From Oasisia sp. SBJ-2009 (lineage: Eukaryota; Annelida; Polychaeta; Sabellida; Siboglinidae): 64,000 bases of DNA. The position numbers and the translations under genes are program-made. The stretch is taken from NCBI GenBank assembly GCA_964017155.1, contig OZ024862.1, positions 1,696,670 to 1,760,669 on the forward strand, read 5' to 3'. Position 1 is the first letter of the stretch; every line of letters starts with the position of its first letter. The notes below the pieces were generated by a model that had not been told where the DNA came from, did no database searches, and saw only the letters and a program-made list of their open reading frames with translations. This document shows, one piece after another, positions 36,420-48,094 of the stretch.

Positions 36420-37165
36420 GAATTTACAAGTTAAAGACATCAATTTTCACTTGAATAAAAACAAGTAGAATTACTAAGTTGTAGCCATAAACTTTCACGT
36501 GTGTAAAATACTTGATTACAAAGTTGAAGCCATAAAGTTTTACTTGCGAAAAATAATTAGTACTTTTATAAAATACATAAATTGGCTGAGTTGAAGAAAT
36601 ACGTTTAAAGATTAAGATTTTTTTTACTTCTATAAAACAAATAAAACTGATAAGTTGATGACAAACTTCTATTTGTAAGAAATAACTATACTTCATCAGT
36701 GTCCCCTGAAGACAATGGTGGGCGAGGTGAGGTGGTAGGTTGAGCTGAGCGAGCACTGAATGTGTGATGCACAGTTTTCCACACTATGTGGATCCGGGGG
36801 CATGGTCGCCCAGGGCTGCTTTTAAAACCAACATCAAAATGGTGCATTCTGAAGGGTGTTTTAACCTGTTCCCTGGGAAACAGAGAGGAAACAAATGCAT
36901 AATTACAAGGTAGCAACATGTACATGCTTAAAGCAAGAAATAACTATGAGGTGGCAATTCTGACATATTTAGAGCGAGGTGGCTTAGAAAAACAGCGAGG
37001 TGGCCCACGTCGCTCGTCATATAGCAGGGGAAACACTGCTTCATAACTTGAAGACATAATGTTAACTTTAACATTTAGTAAGTAGCACAATTGCTGAGTT
37101 GAATACACAAGGTTTTACTTATATATAAAAACCAGAACGGCTGAGTTGAAGACAGGAACATTATT
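36420..37165. repeat. Degenerate AT-rich tandem repeat with an internal interruption
   Basis: Repeated AGTTGAAGCCATAAA..TTTTACTTG-like words lie at 36428, 36477, 36522, 36589 and 36653, and again after about 37040. They are separated by a different, GC-richer segment (about 36690-37030). Spacing varies between 45 and 67. Confidence 0.45.
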
Positions 37166-38778
37166 AATACAATGTGTCACTATTCGAGAGCTGTCCCATC
37201 AAATGTAGACAGTGCATTGTGTGTCTATCGCTAGCGGTCGCGGTCGGGTTTCGAGGCTGTCACTTCAGTGCCATCCGACAACACACAAACACCTCCTGAA
37301 TAAATAACTCTTAAGTGGGCATGTGAAAGCAAATCCAGTTAGTGCAATGATGAGCCACACATGCATAGTCTTAAACATGACTGCTGAATCCTGGTGCCAA
37401 CTTAGGTGAGGCCGGCAAAGGCTAAACTGCAGAGGCACTGGTGAAGAGTAAACAAGTGTGTTGGACTGAGTAGACTTTGACATGATGACATAGTCAATAG
37501 TCTAAGGATGTGGCCATATTTAATTCATCAAGTTCCACAGGTATGCATGATTAAAAGAACACTGGACGTCTCTCTTAGTGAGGACTCTGTGATGTTACTG
37601 TAGGCGTGACAGTCGTGTGATTGATTGAGGTAACAAATGCATTGTGCGAATATTTGTTTCAGGGTTTAATTCTGATGTACCAGCACTAGGTAATTAATTA
37701 AGTATGTAATTAATTAAGTGCACTATTTAGCTGTCAATTGGTCAGATTGATTTGTCGGTGTGGATTCAGTTTGTATGCGGGTATGCATGCATGCATGCAT
37801 GCATGCATGCATGCATGCATGCAAGTGAATGTGTGTATTTGAATGCATTTATGTTTTTTTATTATAGAAGTTGTGTAATTTTGTCGACTGCTACTTTTGT
37901 GTTGAATATAATAACTACCACATCATTAAAGGGAACTGTGGAAAAAATTAATTTTCATTCAGAAAAAGTAAATTTACAAATACATATGTATATGTAGAAA
38001 TGCTATTAATGTACAAAATAACTACATGCACCTTTTGGGCAACTGACTTAACTAATATGTAACTATCTCAGCCTTTAAATCAATGCATACATTAAAAATA
38101 GAGTATTGTTAGGGAACATTGTTAAAAACCAGGCTCATCAACCTCCCAGTGACCATAAGACATGTCTCATTGTTCCCATGGGTTAATTAAATGGATCTAA
38201 GGAAAATATATACATATCATAGACACAAAAATAGTGTATTTTAACCCAAGAATATCTGTCGTAGAAGCAGTTCCACCCTCTGAGTGCCTGCAGCCAGTGT
38301 CTCCTGGTGTTGTGTCGATGACTGCATCAACTCAGTCGACATTACGTCCCTGGTAGCCCTGTCACAGGTAGCCCTGTCACAGGGCATTGTGTTTGCAGAG
38401 AAACAGATGTTTGTGGCAATGCAAAACAGCAGAGCGCATCTGCTATAATGGGGCAGTGATAGAGACATGAGTGTAATAATGGAGTTGTGTCACAGCGCGG
38501 TGACAGTGCTGTGTCTTACGCAGCTGCCTAGCTGTGACAGTGGAGAGGCAGCACTCACAGCTGTGGGTCGTGGCTGTGGCAGGCCGTGGGCTAATTGGTG
38601 CAAGACAGACTTGTTATCTGTAAGTTACGAGTTGGTGCCAGATGTAGACACAGATTTGAGCAGTTTGACAAAATGCCACAAGACGTCTCTGCAGCTGTGA
38701 CACTCCATTTAGTGTGTAATTGCTGCAGTCCGGCTGGAGACTGAATTCACATTAGTTTTAATGTTTGCAAGTGACTCT
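37166..38778. other. No gene recognised; contains (ATGC)n
   Basis: A self-complementary (ATGC)n microsatellite lies at about 37782-37823. Nothing else was recognised. Confidence 0.5.
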
Positions 38779-39432
38779 GTCCAGTGTGGTCACTGCCTGT
38801 GTGGTGTGGGCACTGCCTGTGTGGTGTGGTCACTGTCTGTGTGGTGTGGTCACTGCCTGTGTGGTGTGGTCACTGCCTGTGTGGTGTGGTCACTGCCTGT
38901 GTGGTGTGGTCACTGTCTGTGTGGTGTGGTCACTGTCTGTGTGGTGTGGTCACTGCCTGTGTGGTGTGGTCACTGTCTGTGTGGTGTGGTCACTGCCTGT
39001 GTGGTGTGGTCACTGCCTGTGTGGTGTGGTCACTGCCTGTGTGGTGTGGTCACTGTCTGTGTGGTGTGGTCACTGTCTGTGTGGTGTGGTCACTGTCTGT
39101 GTGGTGTGGTCACTGTCTGTGTGGTGTGGTCACTGTCTGTGTGGTGTGGTCACTGTCTGTGTGGTGTGGTCACTACCTGTGTGGTGTGGTCACTGCCTGT
39201 GTGGTGTGGTCACTGTCTGTGTGGTGTGGTCACTGCCTGTGTGGTGTGGTCACTGTCTGTGTGGTGTGGTCACTGCCTGTGTGGTGTGGTCACTGCCTGT
39301 GTGGTGTGGTCACTGCCTGTGTGGTGTGGTCACTGCCTGTGTGGTGTGGTCACTGTCTGTGTGGTGTGGTCACTGCCTGTGTGGTGTGGTCACTGCCTGT
39401 GTGGTGTGGTCACTGCCTGTGTGGTGTGGTCA
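38779..39432. repeat. 20-bp minisatellite
   Basis: About 32 almost identical copies of CACTGCCTGTGTGGTGTGGT, varying mainly at one position (GCC/GTC). Because 20 is not a multiple of three and the unit has no stop in any phase, all three plus-strand frames are open (230-247 codons). Confidence 0.96.
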
Positions 39433-39555
39433 GTTCTCAGTGGTGTATGTTAAGTTGGGGTACTTTTTGTTATGTCACATGAAAAGACAAGAAGATATTT
39501 ATAATTAGTTAAAACTGATCGTGTCTAATTAATATTGTTGTCTAATTAACATGTG

Positions 39556-40070
39556 TAAGTGGGAGAGAGTGGAAGAGGACGGCCGGGGAGAAACACATAG
39601 GAGAGGGAGGGAAGGGATTGGCAAAGAAGAGAGAGAGGGGGAGGATCGAAGGAGAGAGAGGATCGAGGGAGGGAGGGAGGGAGGGAGGGAGAGAGGGAGA
39701 GAGAGAGAGAGAGAGGGGGGGGGGAAAGCAGAAGGGTAGAGAGGAGAGGGTGATATGATCAGAAGTAGAGCAAGACACCAAAGAAAGAGGCAAATGGGAA
39801 AGGAAATGTAGAAAGGGGATTGTAGGGAGGAGGTGGATGGTATGAAGAGGAAGTGAATTTGGGAGGGGAAGGAGGGAAGAAGGGAGAGAGGGATAAAGAA
39901 GGCCCAAATGAAGGATGGGAGAGTAGAGAGGGAGAGAGGTACGGAGAGCAGGAATGAAGATGACAAGAATGAGGGGAGGGAGGAGAAAAGAATGGGAAAG
40001 GAGAGGGAAGGAAGATAAGGAGATGATGAGTGGGTAGATAAGGCAGGATGAGAGAGTGACAATAACACAT
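39556..40070. repeat. Long polypurine tract
   Basis: Roughly 500 bases are overwhelmingly G and A on the plus strand, with (GGGA)n and (GA)n cores near 39665-39725. Ser/Pro/Leu-rich minus-strand frames across it are compositional artefacts. Confidence 0.9.
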
Positions 40071-40515
40071 AGACAACTAATGCGTGCAGCAAGAGGGAGT
40101 CAGTTGAATTGAGACGCTCAGAGAATGACAGTGGGAACGCAACTGGGAGAAAATGGGATGCGACGAGGCATGAGTTGTATAAAGCAGCAGCGACTACGCA
40201 AGAGTTGATTGTGGGAGTGCCAGGCCGTCAGGTCTAAGGGTCCTGCCTGCAGCACGTGTAGAGCCTTCTATGACAGATCTTTATCGGGCCGCCTCCACAC
40301 ACTGCCATGTCTCCTGGGCTACTCACAACTGGTGAATCTGCCAGGCCAGAAAAAGCCCCAGATCTGTATCAGAGAGTGCTCAGAGTGGGAATGGCATTCA
40401 CCTGTCGGTGCCTCTTGCTTTCAATATCTGCGTCATTGTCGTCGCGTAGACATCGTCCTGTCTCTGTGTACCCGGGGACTTTAGGCCACAGTGATACGTG
40501 GGCCTGGTAGATGGA

Positions 40516-40580
40516 AGGACTCCTTACTCACAGGTAAGGACTCCTTACTCACAGGTAAGGACTCCTTACTCACAGGTAAG
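40516..40580 (+). repeat. 21-bp tandem repeat, three copies
   Basis: Three exact copies of AAGGACTCCTTACTCACAGGT. Each contains the palindrome AAGGACTCCTT and a CAG/GTAAGG splice-donor consensus at the junction. Confidence 0.9.
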
Positions 40581-41033
40581 GAGTCCATTGTCAGGTGACA
40601 CTCCAGTCGCAGGCAGACAGTGCTGTGAGTGTCTCTTGTGAACGTAATCTGTTTTATCCAGAATGTCGTCCATACCAGTGGTGTTGGCCAACAGAACAGT
40701 GATATATGTGTCAAGTTGTTACATAAGTGGCACCAGGCTGTGCATGACTCCTGGACGCATGCACGCGTGTGGGTCTGTCAACACATGTATTATTAATGAT
40801 AACTACGTGTGTCTGTTTTTGTGTATAGTTGCATGTGTGAACTATTGAAAACTTTTGTACTGCTTATTGGTGAAAGATTGTCTAATGCTCTTGACTTAAC
40901 AATATGCATCTAGATACAGCCTGATGTCCGATGATTAAGGTGAAAATATTTCTAAGATATATTTACAAACATAAACAATATAATTATTATATATAATATA
41001 TATATATATATATATATTATATGTATATATATG

Positions 41034-41105
<72 letters not shown>

Positions 41106-44100
41106 TCCTTCTATCTATTACAAGAGTTTGTACATACAATAACCAAAAACAATGCTCTAAAATAACCAAAATTGAAATGTTGCCAATAATAACGTTATTG
41201 TTCTGGTCGTACTGCTACATCATTATGCTAACAGTTCAAATGGGTAAATAACAAATATTATCCACTCTACCAATGATGAAAGCACTAAACAGACTGGCGT
41301 TGGTCTGCTTAACATGACAAAACCAGATAAATGGTGTGTTTAGGAGTGTAGATATTTATGTTCTACATGTAATTGTGATGTTCATGTGCCCTACACAGCA
41401 GCCTTGTTCCTGTCAAGGAGTGTTTGATAGTGCCCGTGGGTGGAGTCCTGGGAGACACTGAGATCCTTTACAGTCACTTCTCTGTCTCACAGGTGCTACA
41501 AATGCATATTATTTATTGAAACTGGTGTAAGTGATGGCTGTCGGATGTACCGTATCAGTTTCATAAGCGCAGTAATCCAAGAGGTGTTGACTGCGCCAGT
41601 CAAGCACCTCATCCCATATTGTCTCACTCATTTGTCACGTCTTTGTTTGTCCCAACCTGCACCCACCTGTACAACCTACACCTGTGTGGTCACGCTCGTG
41701 CATGCATGCCTGTGTGGATTAGAGACCGCATGTTTGCATACGTATACGCATTCGCGCGCATGTGTGAGTGACAGTGATAGATTGAGATTGCTACTGAGAA
41801 GGCACAATGAAGAGGCAGTATTTCATTATTATGTTTCTGTTTCTTGTCATCGTAGTTAATGTGGCTACAGTCCCTACTTACTCAAGTCTCATGTTCCCAG
41901 TCTTCTGCTCATGCAGTTATATTGTCGGTTTTTACGGCAAAGTCTTTTTTCCTTTTTGTAACAAAACCGCATCATTGTTGCCGTGTTATTTACACAAAAT
42001 TACTTGTGGGTTGGTATTCTCATTATGTTGTTTGTGTGAATAATTCTGTATTGTCTTAGATCAACAGCGCAGTCTTCAGACAGTTTGCCAGAACATTGTC
42101 TCCAGCCCGGCTCCCCAATTGTCTCCCTCCCTGTGAGTTCCAGGGCCTGGCAATGCCACTTGGAGACTCATTCTTCCACACACAATGGCTGACACAGGCA
42201 CCGCTGCTGTGTTCAGTGGCTCAGTCAGACAGACAGACAGACACAGCCGATTACTTCGATGACTGCCTCCTTCTAACAGCCTAGTTTGACGACAGCTCCA
42301 CATAACCTGTTTTTTTCTCGAAAAACAAATTTCGTGTCTGTTTGGTTGCTTCAGCGAACATGAAACTTAGATTTGAGTGAAATGAGTCAAAGTAATTAGT
42401 GAGATTTCACTGACATGTCATCGCTTGCATAATAAAAGATGTATATGGCCTTGAAATGCCATTAACAGCTTCACCTGTGTCCATTACTTGAATATGTACA
42501 GAGGAGAATTGCTGAAAAACTTAGTTGGTTTCGCCAACTTTTGACAAGAGAACCAAACAGGATTACACAGGTCTAATCTTCAAGGAGTGCCGAAGTGATT
42601 CTTAGTCAAATTCTTGAGACTGACTCTGCAACAAGATATTTGCCCAGCAGATAAGCATGTGATTGTGGCTGGTCTGAATAAATAACAGGCTTTTACTGGC
42701 CCATAGAATGAGAATGTGCACAGGTGAAGCGCACTTTCCCCAGAATGTGTGTTCGAGAGTTGGTAAACAGAAAATAGGCAAGTTTATTGGCAACTTTGCA
42801 GCACCATATAGATTTTATTAGGACATAAGTATTTTGCAGTAAGTCACACAATGAAGATGATCAGATTTGTTATGATATAATTTTCATTGATATATATATA
42901 CACCATAAGATTACCAGGATAATATGTTTTTTCATAATTAAATCACCAGTATCTAAGTACAGCTGTATAGGTGTCTGTGACGTAGTAGTATTTTTAAAGG
43001 ACATATTTGATGGGCAGACAATTCTAAGCCCTCAAATATGTAAATTAGTTGAAAAAATTCAATGTTTTATTTGCAAGCTTTAACTTTCGACTTCGATCAA
43101 AGCTTTTCAGAAAGGTTTACTTAAAGCTTTTTGGCTTTGAAGGATGTCTACAGTACAAACATAAATTTAATATGAACTTAGCGCATGTGGTCAAGTTATA
43201 TTTTGACCAAAACTACACCGAATTAGAACTTGACCAGTAGTGCCCTGTGGTCACTGGTCAGTGTATATTTGACCAGAAACGCGATAAGATTTGGGGCCAC
43301 TCGACTTTGTCCTTAGCGAGATGCCAGAGATATGGCAGTGTGGTGTGTGTGATTTGGCATGAGAATGGCAGAATGCCTCGTGAGTTGGCATTTTTCACAT
43401 AGACCCCTTTCTTTCGCCGATGCCAATTCACTGGCACTGTGGCGTGCAGTCTACGTCGCTGCATTCACCCGCCACCCCGTTGGCCGCGAGTCTGCGATGA
43501 TCGAACGTGTTTACGGGCCGGGGTTTTGTTCGGGTGCAGCCATCGAGGCCCGCAATATTCCACGATGTCCACTGGTGTGTGTCTGCCGATCTACATGTGA
43601 TTGTGTCGTGTTTGTGACCCAAGTCGGCGCCCATATATTGTTGTTGTGCCCGCCACCGTTATTCCAGTACCCCGGCAGAGTCTGTGAAGAGACGATGTCA
43701 TTCTATGGTTCCTCCTAATGGTATATGGCGTGTGTGGTGGACGGGGTGAGCCGAGGTGGAAGTGATTGTGTCTGTTGGACATTCTGGAGCCAACAGACCC
43801 CGTACGCGGCAGAGAATGCATTCAAGTCGGGGTTGAAAGGTAGGGGGCGATTTACTCTGTATAAGAGAGCTGTTAATTAAATCGGTTGTCACACTGCCAA
43901 ATTCGAGTTACTTTAGGGTCGGTTATTAAATGCTGGGGCGTGTTACCCCGTGTCATAGAACGTCACAGGGGGAGTTAGAGCAGCACAACTGGAATATCAA
44001 GGTCAGTTTTATATGAATTGCGACTGTAACAGTGCCGGTGTGAATTATATGGTTTTCAAATTTGTGGGTCTAATATATACAGTGTACATGACATTACTGC

Positions 44101-44289
44101 ATGTTTTATGGAATAATCAGATAACATGGCTAAGGTTGGAAAGGAACCAACTGCATTCATTTCCTTTCGTTTTAAAGACTATAAATTATAAGCAGAATAG
44201 GCACAAATGCCCAGGGTATTCTGTGTCTTTACTGCACTACTCAATTGTATTGCAAAATGTATTACAATAGTAATTACATTGCAACACTG
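40581..44289. other. No gene recognised; TA repeat and a CpG-richer block
   Basis: A long (TA)n-type microsatellite lies at about 40986-41102. The region 43400-43850 is GC- and CpG-rich, with a 119-codon plus-strand frame (43359-43718) that matches nothing known to me. Confidence 0.45.
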
Positions 44290-44640
44290 CAAATATTTAA
44301 AGCACTTTAAAAAGTACTATATATAAAAAGTTCTTATGTAGCACAGCACTGTATCCAGACCTCGGGATGACTCAAAGCATTTTACACTTTACTTCTCTGA
44401 CAGACTTGTTCAATCAGACACTATTTCAACTTCCCTGGGAAGAATGCAGCCATATGCTACAATTAATGCGTGAAGGCTGCTCGTACACATCCAACACTCT
44501 ATAGCCAGGTACTCATTTCTACAGCTCAGTGAACTGGAGCAATGTAGAAAAACTGCCCAAGTAACACTGCAGCACAGGATTCAAACCCGGGTCCTCTTAG
44601 TGGAGAGTCGTAAGCTCTACCCCTGAGCCACTTCGCTCTA
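44290..44640 (-). mobile_element. tRNA-derived SINE
   Basis: Read on the minus strand, the head near 44640-44565 is tRNA-like. It has a pol III A box TGGCTCAGGGG (44620-44630) and a B box GGTTTGAATCC (44577-44587). A tRNA-unrelated body follows, then a tail with GCTTTGAGTCATCCCGAGG and a CTACATAAGAAC-like end, similar in style to LINE-mobilised SINE tails. There is no intact tRNA cloverleaf 3' end, so it is not a tRNA gene. A TA microsatellite flanks its 5' side. Confidence 0.8.
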
Positions 44641-44642
44641 TA

Positions 44643-44644
<2 letters not shown>

Positions 44645-44712
<68 letters not shown>
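44645..44712. repeat. (TA)n microsatellite
   Basis: A TA run with two TACATA interruptions next to the SINE head. Confidence 0.95.
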
Positions 44713-47700
44713 AACATATATTGTATACATGAAGTAGTTATGCAGTGTAAGGATCCTTGTTACAGTCAGTGTACCCCTGGCTGCCCTAGATGACCCAAGG
44801 GGGTGGTGTTGAGTCTACACACCTAAAGATTGTTTCATTGCAGGAGCTTCCTCAATATCAAATCTTCAGAGTCTAATATAAAAAGCCACTGTTCCAGTCA
44901 CAGTGGTTATTTCTAGTGGAGTTTCATAGTCATCTAAAGTCCCTACCTGGTAGTCTGGCCAGAATTTGGGTGGTTAATTTTTAAACGAGTGGCTAAAATA
45001 AACTGTGGTTGATATTATTTATCAGTAACTTAAACAAGTTATGCGTTGTTCCCTCCAGCAATCCAAACTGCCGTAAAAAGCATCTGTCAAATATTAAGTA
45101 TATCAGTGTCTGTATAAATGTAGTAGGCAGCAAGTGTATTATGTATGTGTGTATTGCATTACTAACATGTTGCAACATATTACGATTGCATCTACATCAT
45201 TTTCAAAAGTATTGCATATACCACTTGAGTCACCTTTGTTGACTAGTAAAGTATCAATTATATTTGGATGATTTCTCAGATTCTCTCCAGCAATTCATAC
45301 TACAATAAAATGTATTGAATATAATAATTGTAAAACATATTTATGTACATTTCTATTGTTTCTTAGAGCAGGTTAGGCTGAAAAGGCACAATGGAAATGT
45401 ACACAATATTACTATATTATATGAATTGTTGGAGATAAGAAACCCTAACCTGCCTAAAGATACTTTACAAATTCATTAAAATAAGTCATACATATTAAAA
45501 AGCCATCAAAACATGAACACTTATATTTATATATAAAACTATTGAATATTAAATAGTTGATTAAAACTGGATGTCTATTATAAGTCAATTACAAATTATC
45601 TAAAATAAGCACATGCAAAATTATCGATATTTTTTAATGCACCACATTATTTTATTGAAACTTACATTGCATCTGTATTGTACACTATATAATAGTGGAA
45701 AAGATATTACAAACTATCTGCAATATTTTAGAAGCATTTGCAATACTTTTAGGAAAATGCATTAGTTTGGAAGTATTTGCTATATGTTTTGTATGTCTTC
45801 CATTCACTGGCAGTATTTGAATGAGTTGTGCAAGTAATTGCAGTACTGTTAATAAGTACTGTAAGTATGTGCAACTCTTGCAGCACACACTGCAGACAAC
45901 CGCAGCAGGCTGGTGCAGTTCCTTAAAAACTTCTGCAGCTGGAGCACGTCTGGCCAATATGTTATCCTCCACTCCGCTGTTAGTGGCACTAAATTGTGCA
46001 GGTCCCCACAAAGTGGTGCGTCCTGGCAGCAACTCTTTATCCTCCGTCACAATGGCACAGACTGTCTTCCGACCAGATTGACTACATCTGAGCATGTCAG
46101 CCGGCAGCTCTAAACTGTCTTTTACAGAGCTGCTAGTGGTGCGTGTGACTTGAGGGCTGACACACTAACCCACGAATTGCCCCGTCATCTAACTTGCTTT
46201 CTGGGCCAGGCACCGTGGCAGAACCCTGCAGTCTCAAAAGAAAACATTCTTTACACACGAAATGTCACGCGGTACGAACAACCCAGGAATGTTATATGGG
46301 CTTGGCGATATCTGTAGACATCTGATTCGAGCTGCGTTATTGTCATATGCAGTTTTCCTTGTCGATCGTGCGTACATCCACGAAGAAGCCTGATGTTATC
46401 TCACACGGTTTTGTCGCGCAGTGACCTGAAGTGACAAGTGCCGTTGTATCTGGATCAGATATCGGTTAAGTGGAACTCTGTGTGGATATACGGCATTACA
46501 GATTGGATTGAAGTTATCTTACTCGGAATATTGAGTCCTTAAGCAAGCATGGGTGTTATCTTGCTTTGCTTGTGGCTGACCAGCACCATTCTGTACCCAC
46601 AGAGATCTTGAAGGGATTTAGTGGCAGTTATCATTCTCACTGATACGGCACCAGTGACTAAATACAGGTGATCATCCTCAGGTATGAATGGTAATGGGTG
46701 GTGTGAGAAAGGTACAACGTTTCAGTTGTGTGTGTGAAAACTAACAAAATACTGTTTAAACTATATGGACAGTTGACCATGTTGGCAACAGTACAATGCA
46801 TTGAGCTTTCACCCTTGCAACATACACCTTTCTGTTCTACATTCTTTTCAATATTTAGCATTGGTACCCAATTTATTCTCTGTTAAATAAGTAATGTATT
46901 ATGAACTAAGCTATCTGTTTCAACGAAACTTGTTAGAATTGTTCTTTGTGATGTGCCAATTGCATTATTATAATTAGAACACAAACATGCTATTTGTGTG
47001 TTAAGCTTATCAAGCCATTCAACTTTTAGATTGCAAATATTGTTACACAAGGAACACTGAATATCAGGAACAGCTTGACCAAGTTACAACATATTCCTTG
47101 TAGCAGTATCTTGGATAGACCAGTTAACTCCATCCATCTTACTCTGAAATTGTTTGCAAAGGCTGATTCAGTGGTGACACCTAGTGTACAAATGCTTCAT
47201 AGTTCAGTCTAAATGTTATAAGTGATGAAGATGAATGGTGCTCTGCAGCTCGGCATAGGCTTGTTATAATGAATGAGACTGGTCCCAGAATAATTTTGAT
47301 TAATAGTTTTTAGAAGTTAATTAATTAAAGTTACAATTTTAATTAAAGTTTACATTTGTCATTAGATCCAGTGAAGGGACGGGAATTTAAGTACCTAACT
47401 GCACTGAAAAGTAAAGAAGTGCAAAGATGTGAAGTATTATGCCTGTGTTCAGCAGCACGATCAAAGACTCTGTCTGTCAATTATTAAACATATCAAATAC
47501 ATTCAAATGTCGACTGTCCTGGATGTTTGTTTGATATATAAAACGTTTTTCACATTGACATATTCGCTCATGATTAATATTTGATATGGCAGACAGCGAC
47601 GTCAGTGTCTTTAAACACAGTCATGCTATGCCACGAACCTGTCATCCTCGAGTGCACTTTTCCTAATCCAAAGAAACACGGAATATTGATGAGTTACGTT

Positions 47701-47840
47701 TACTAATTAACCTTTACCAGGTTTGAGCACGAGCTCCCTGTGAGTGTGGAGATGTTCTGGTAAATTAATGTTGTATTTCATAGTGTCCAGGCACCGCGGT
47801 CACACCTGTGTGTGTGAATTAAATTAGTGTTGTGTTGTAG
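44713..47840. other. Upstream region of the zinc-finger gene, likely with a non-coding exon
   Basis: No coding gene was seen. A CpG-richer patch at about 46150-46530 is followed by a good donor at 46681/46682 (CTCAG/GTATGA). Another GTGAGT lies near 47739. An acceptor, TGTGTTGTAG, ends at 47840. The first, untranslated exon of the zinc-finger gene may lie here; its exact borders cannot be decided without transcripts. Confidence 0.4.
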
Positions 47841-47849
47841 GATTCTCAG

Positions 47850-47882
47850 ATGTCTCGATTCTAGCCGATGATTGCTGCTTAG
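47850..47882 (+). promoter_or_regulatory. Two minimal upstream ORFs in the 5' leader
   Basis: Between the acceptor ending at 47840 and the main ATG at 47896 lie two four-codon ORFs: ATG at 47850 stopping at TAG 47864, and ATG at 47868 stopping at TAG 47882. The second ends 13 bases before the main start. Such uORFs commonly lower translation of the main frame; that effect is an inference here. Confidence 0.6.
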
Positions 47883-47895
47883 CAAAATACTGAGA

Positions 47896-48094
47896 ATGGA
47901 GACATCAACGCCACCGGCCATGACACCATCAACGCCGTCCCCTGACACTGATGGAAGCAAGCAGACAGGCTCAGAGACATGCGACACTTGCGACTTGGTG
48001 GCACCAAACCACACAGAATTATTGAGTCATCAGAAAAGTCTCACCAATCACCAGAACTCAGATGGCGGCAAGGTGTCGACTGAAAGCAAATCAG
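47896..48094 (+). CDS. Poly-C2H2 zinc-finger protein, first coding exon
   Basis: The ATG has a favourable context (A at -3, G at +4). The exon encodes 66 residues plus the first base of codon 67 and ends at a strong donor, CAG/GTGAGT (48094/48095). It joins in frame to the exon at 49747: G plus GT gives Gly, followed by Arg-His-Asp-Asp. The encoded N-terminus is Thr/Pro/Ser-rich (METSTPPAMTPSTPSP). It then carries an incomplete finger, CDTCDL with a His pair spaced by six residues, probably degenerate. The frame match across the intron is the main support for this exon. Confidence 0.85.

Noticed and set aside
38761..39508. Three overlapping 230-247-codon plus-strand frames
   Set aside because: They arise from the stop-free 20-bp repeat in all phases.
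39529..40092. 187-codon Ser/Pro/Leu-rich minus-strand frame that could look like a membrane or secreted protein
   Set aside because: It is the complement of a polypurine tract, so its composition alone explains the open frame.
44565..44640. A tRNA gene on the minus strand
   Set aside because: The A and B boxes are good, but the acceptor stem does not close and a long SINE body follows.
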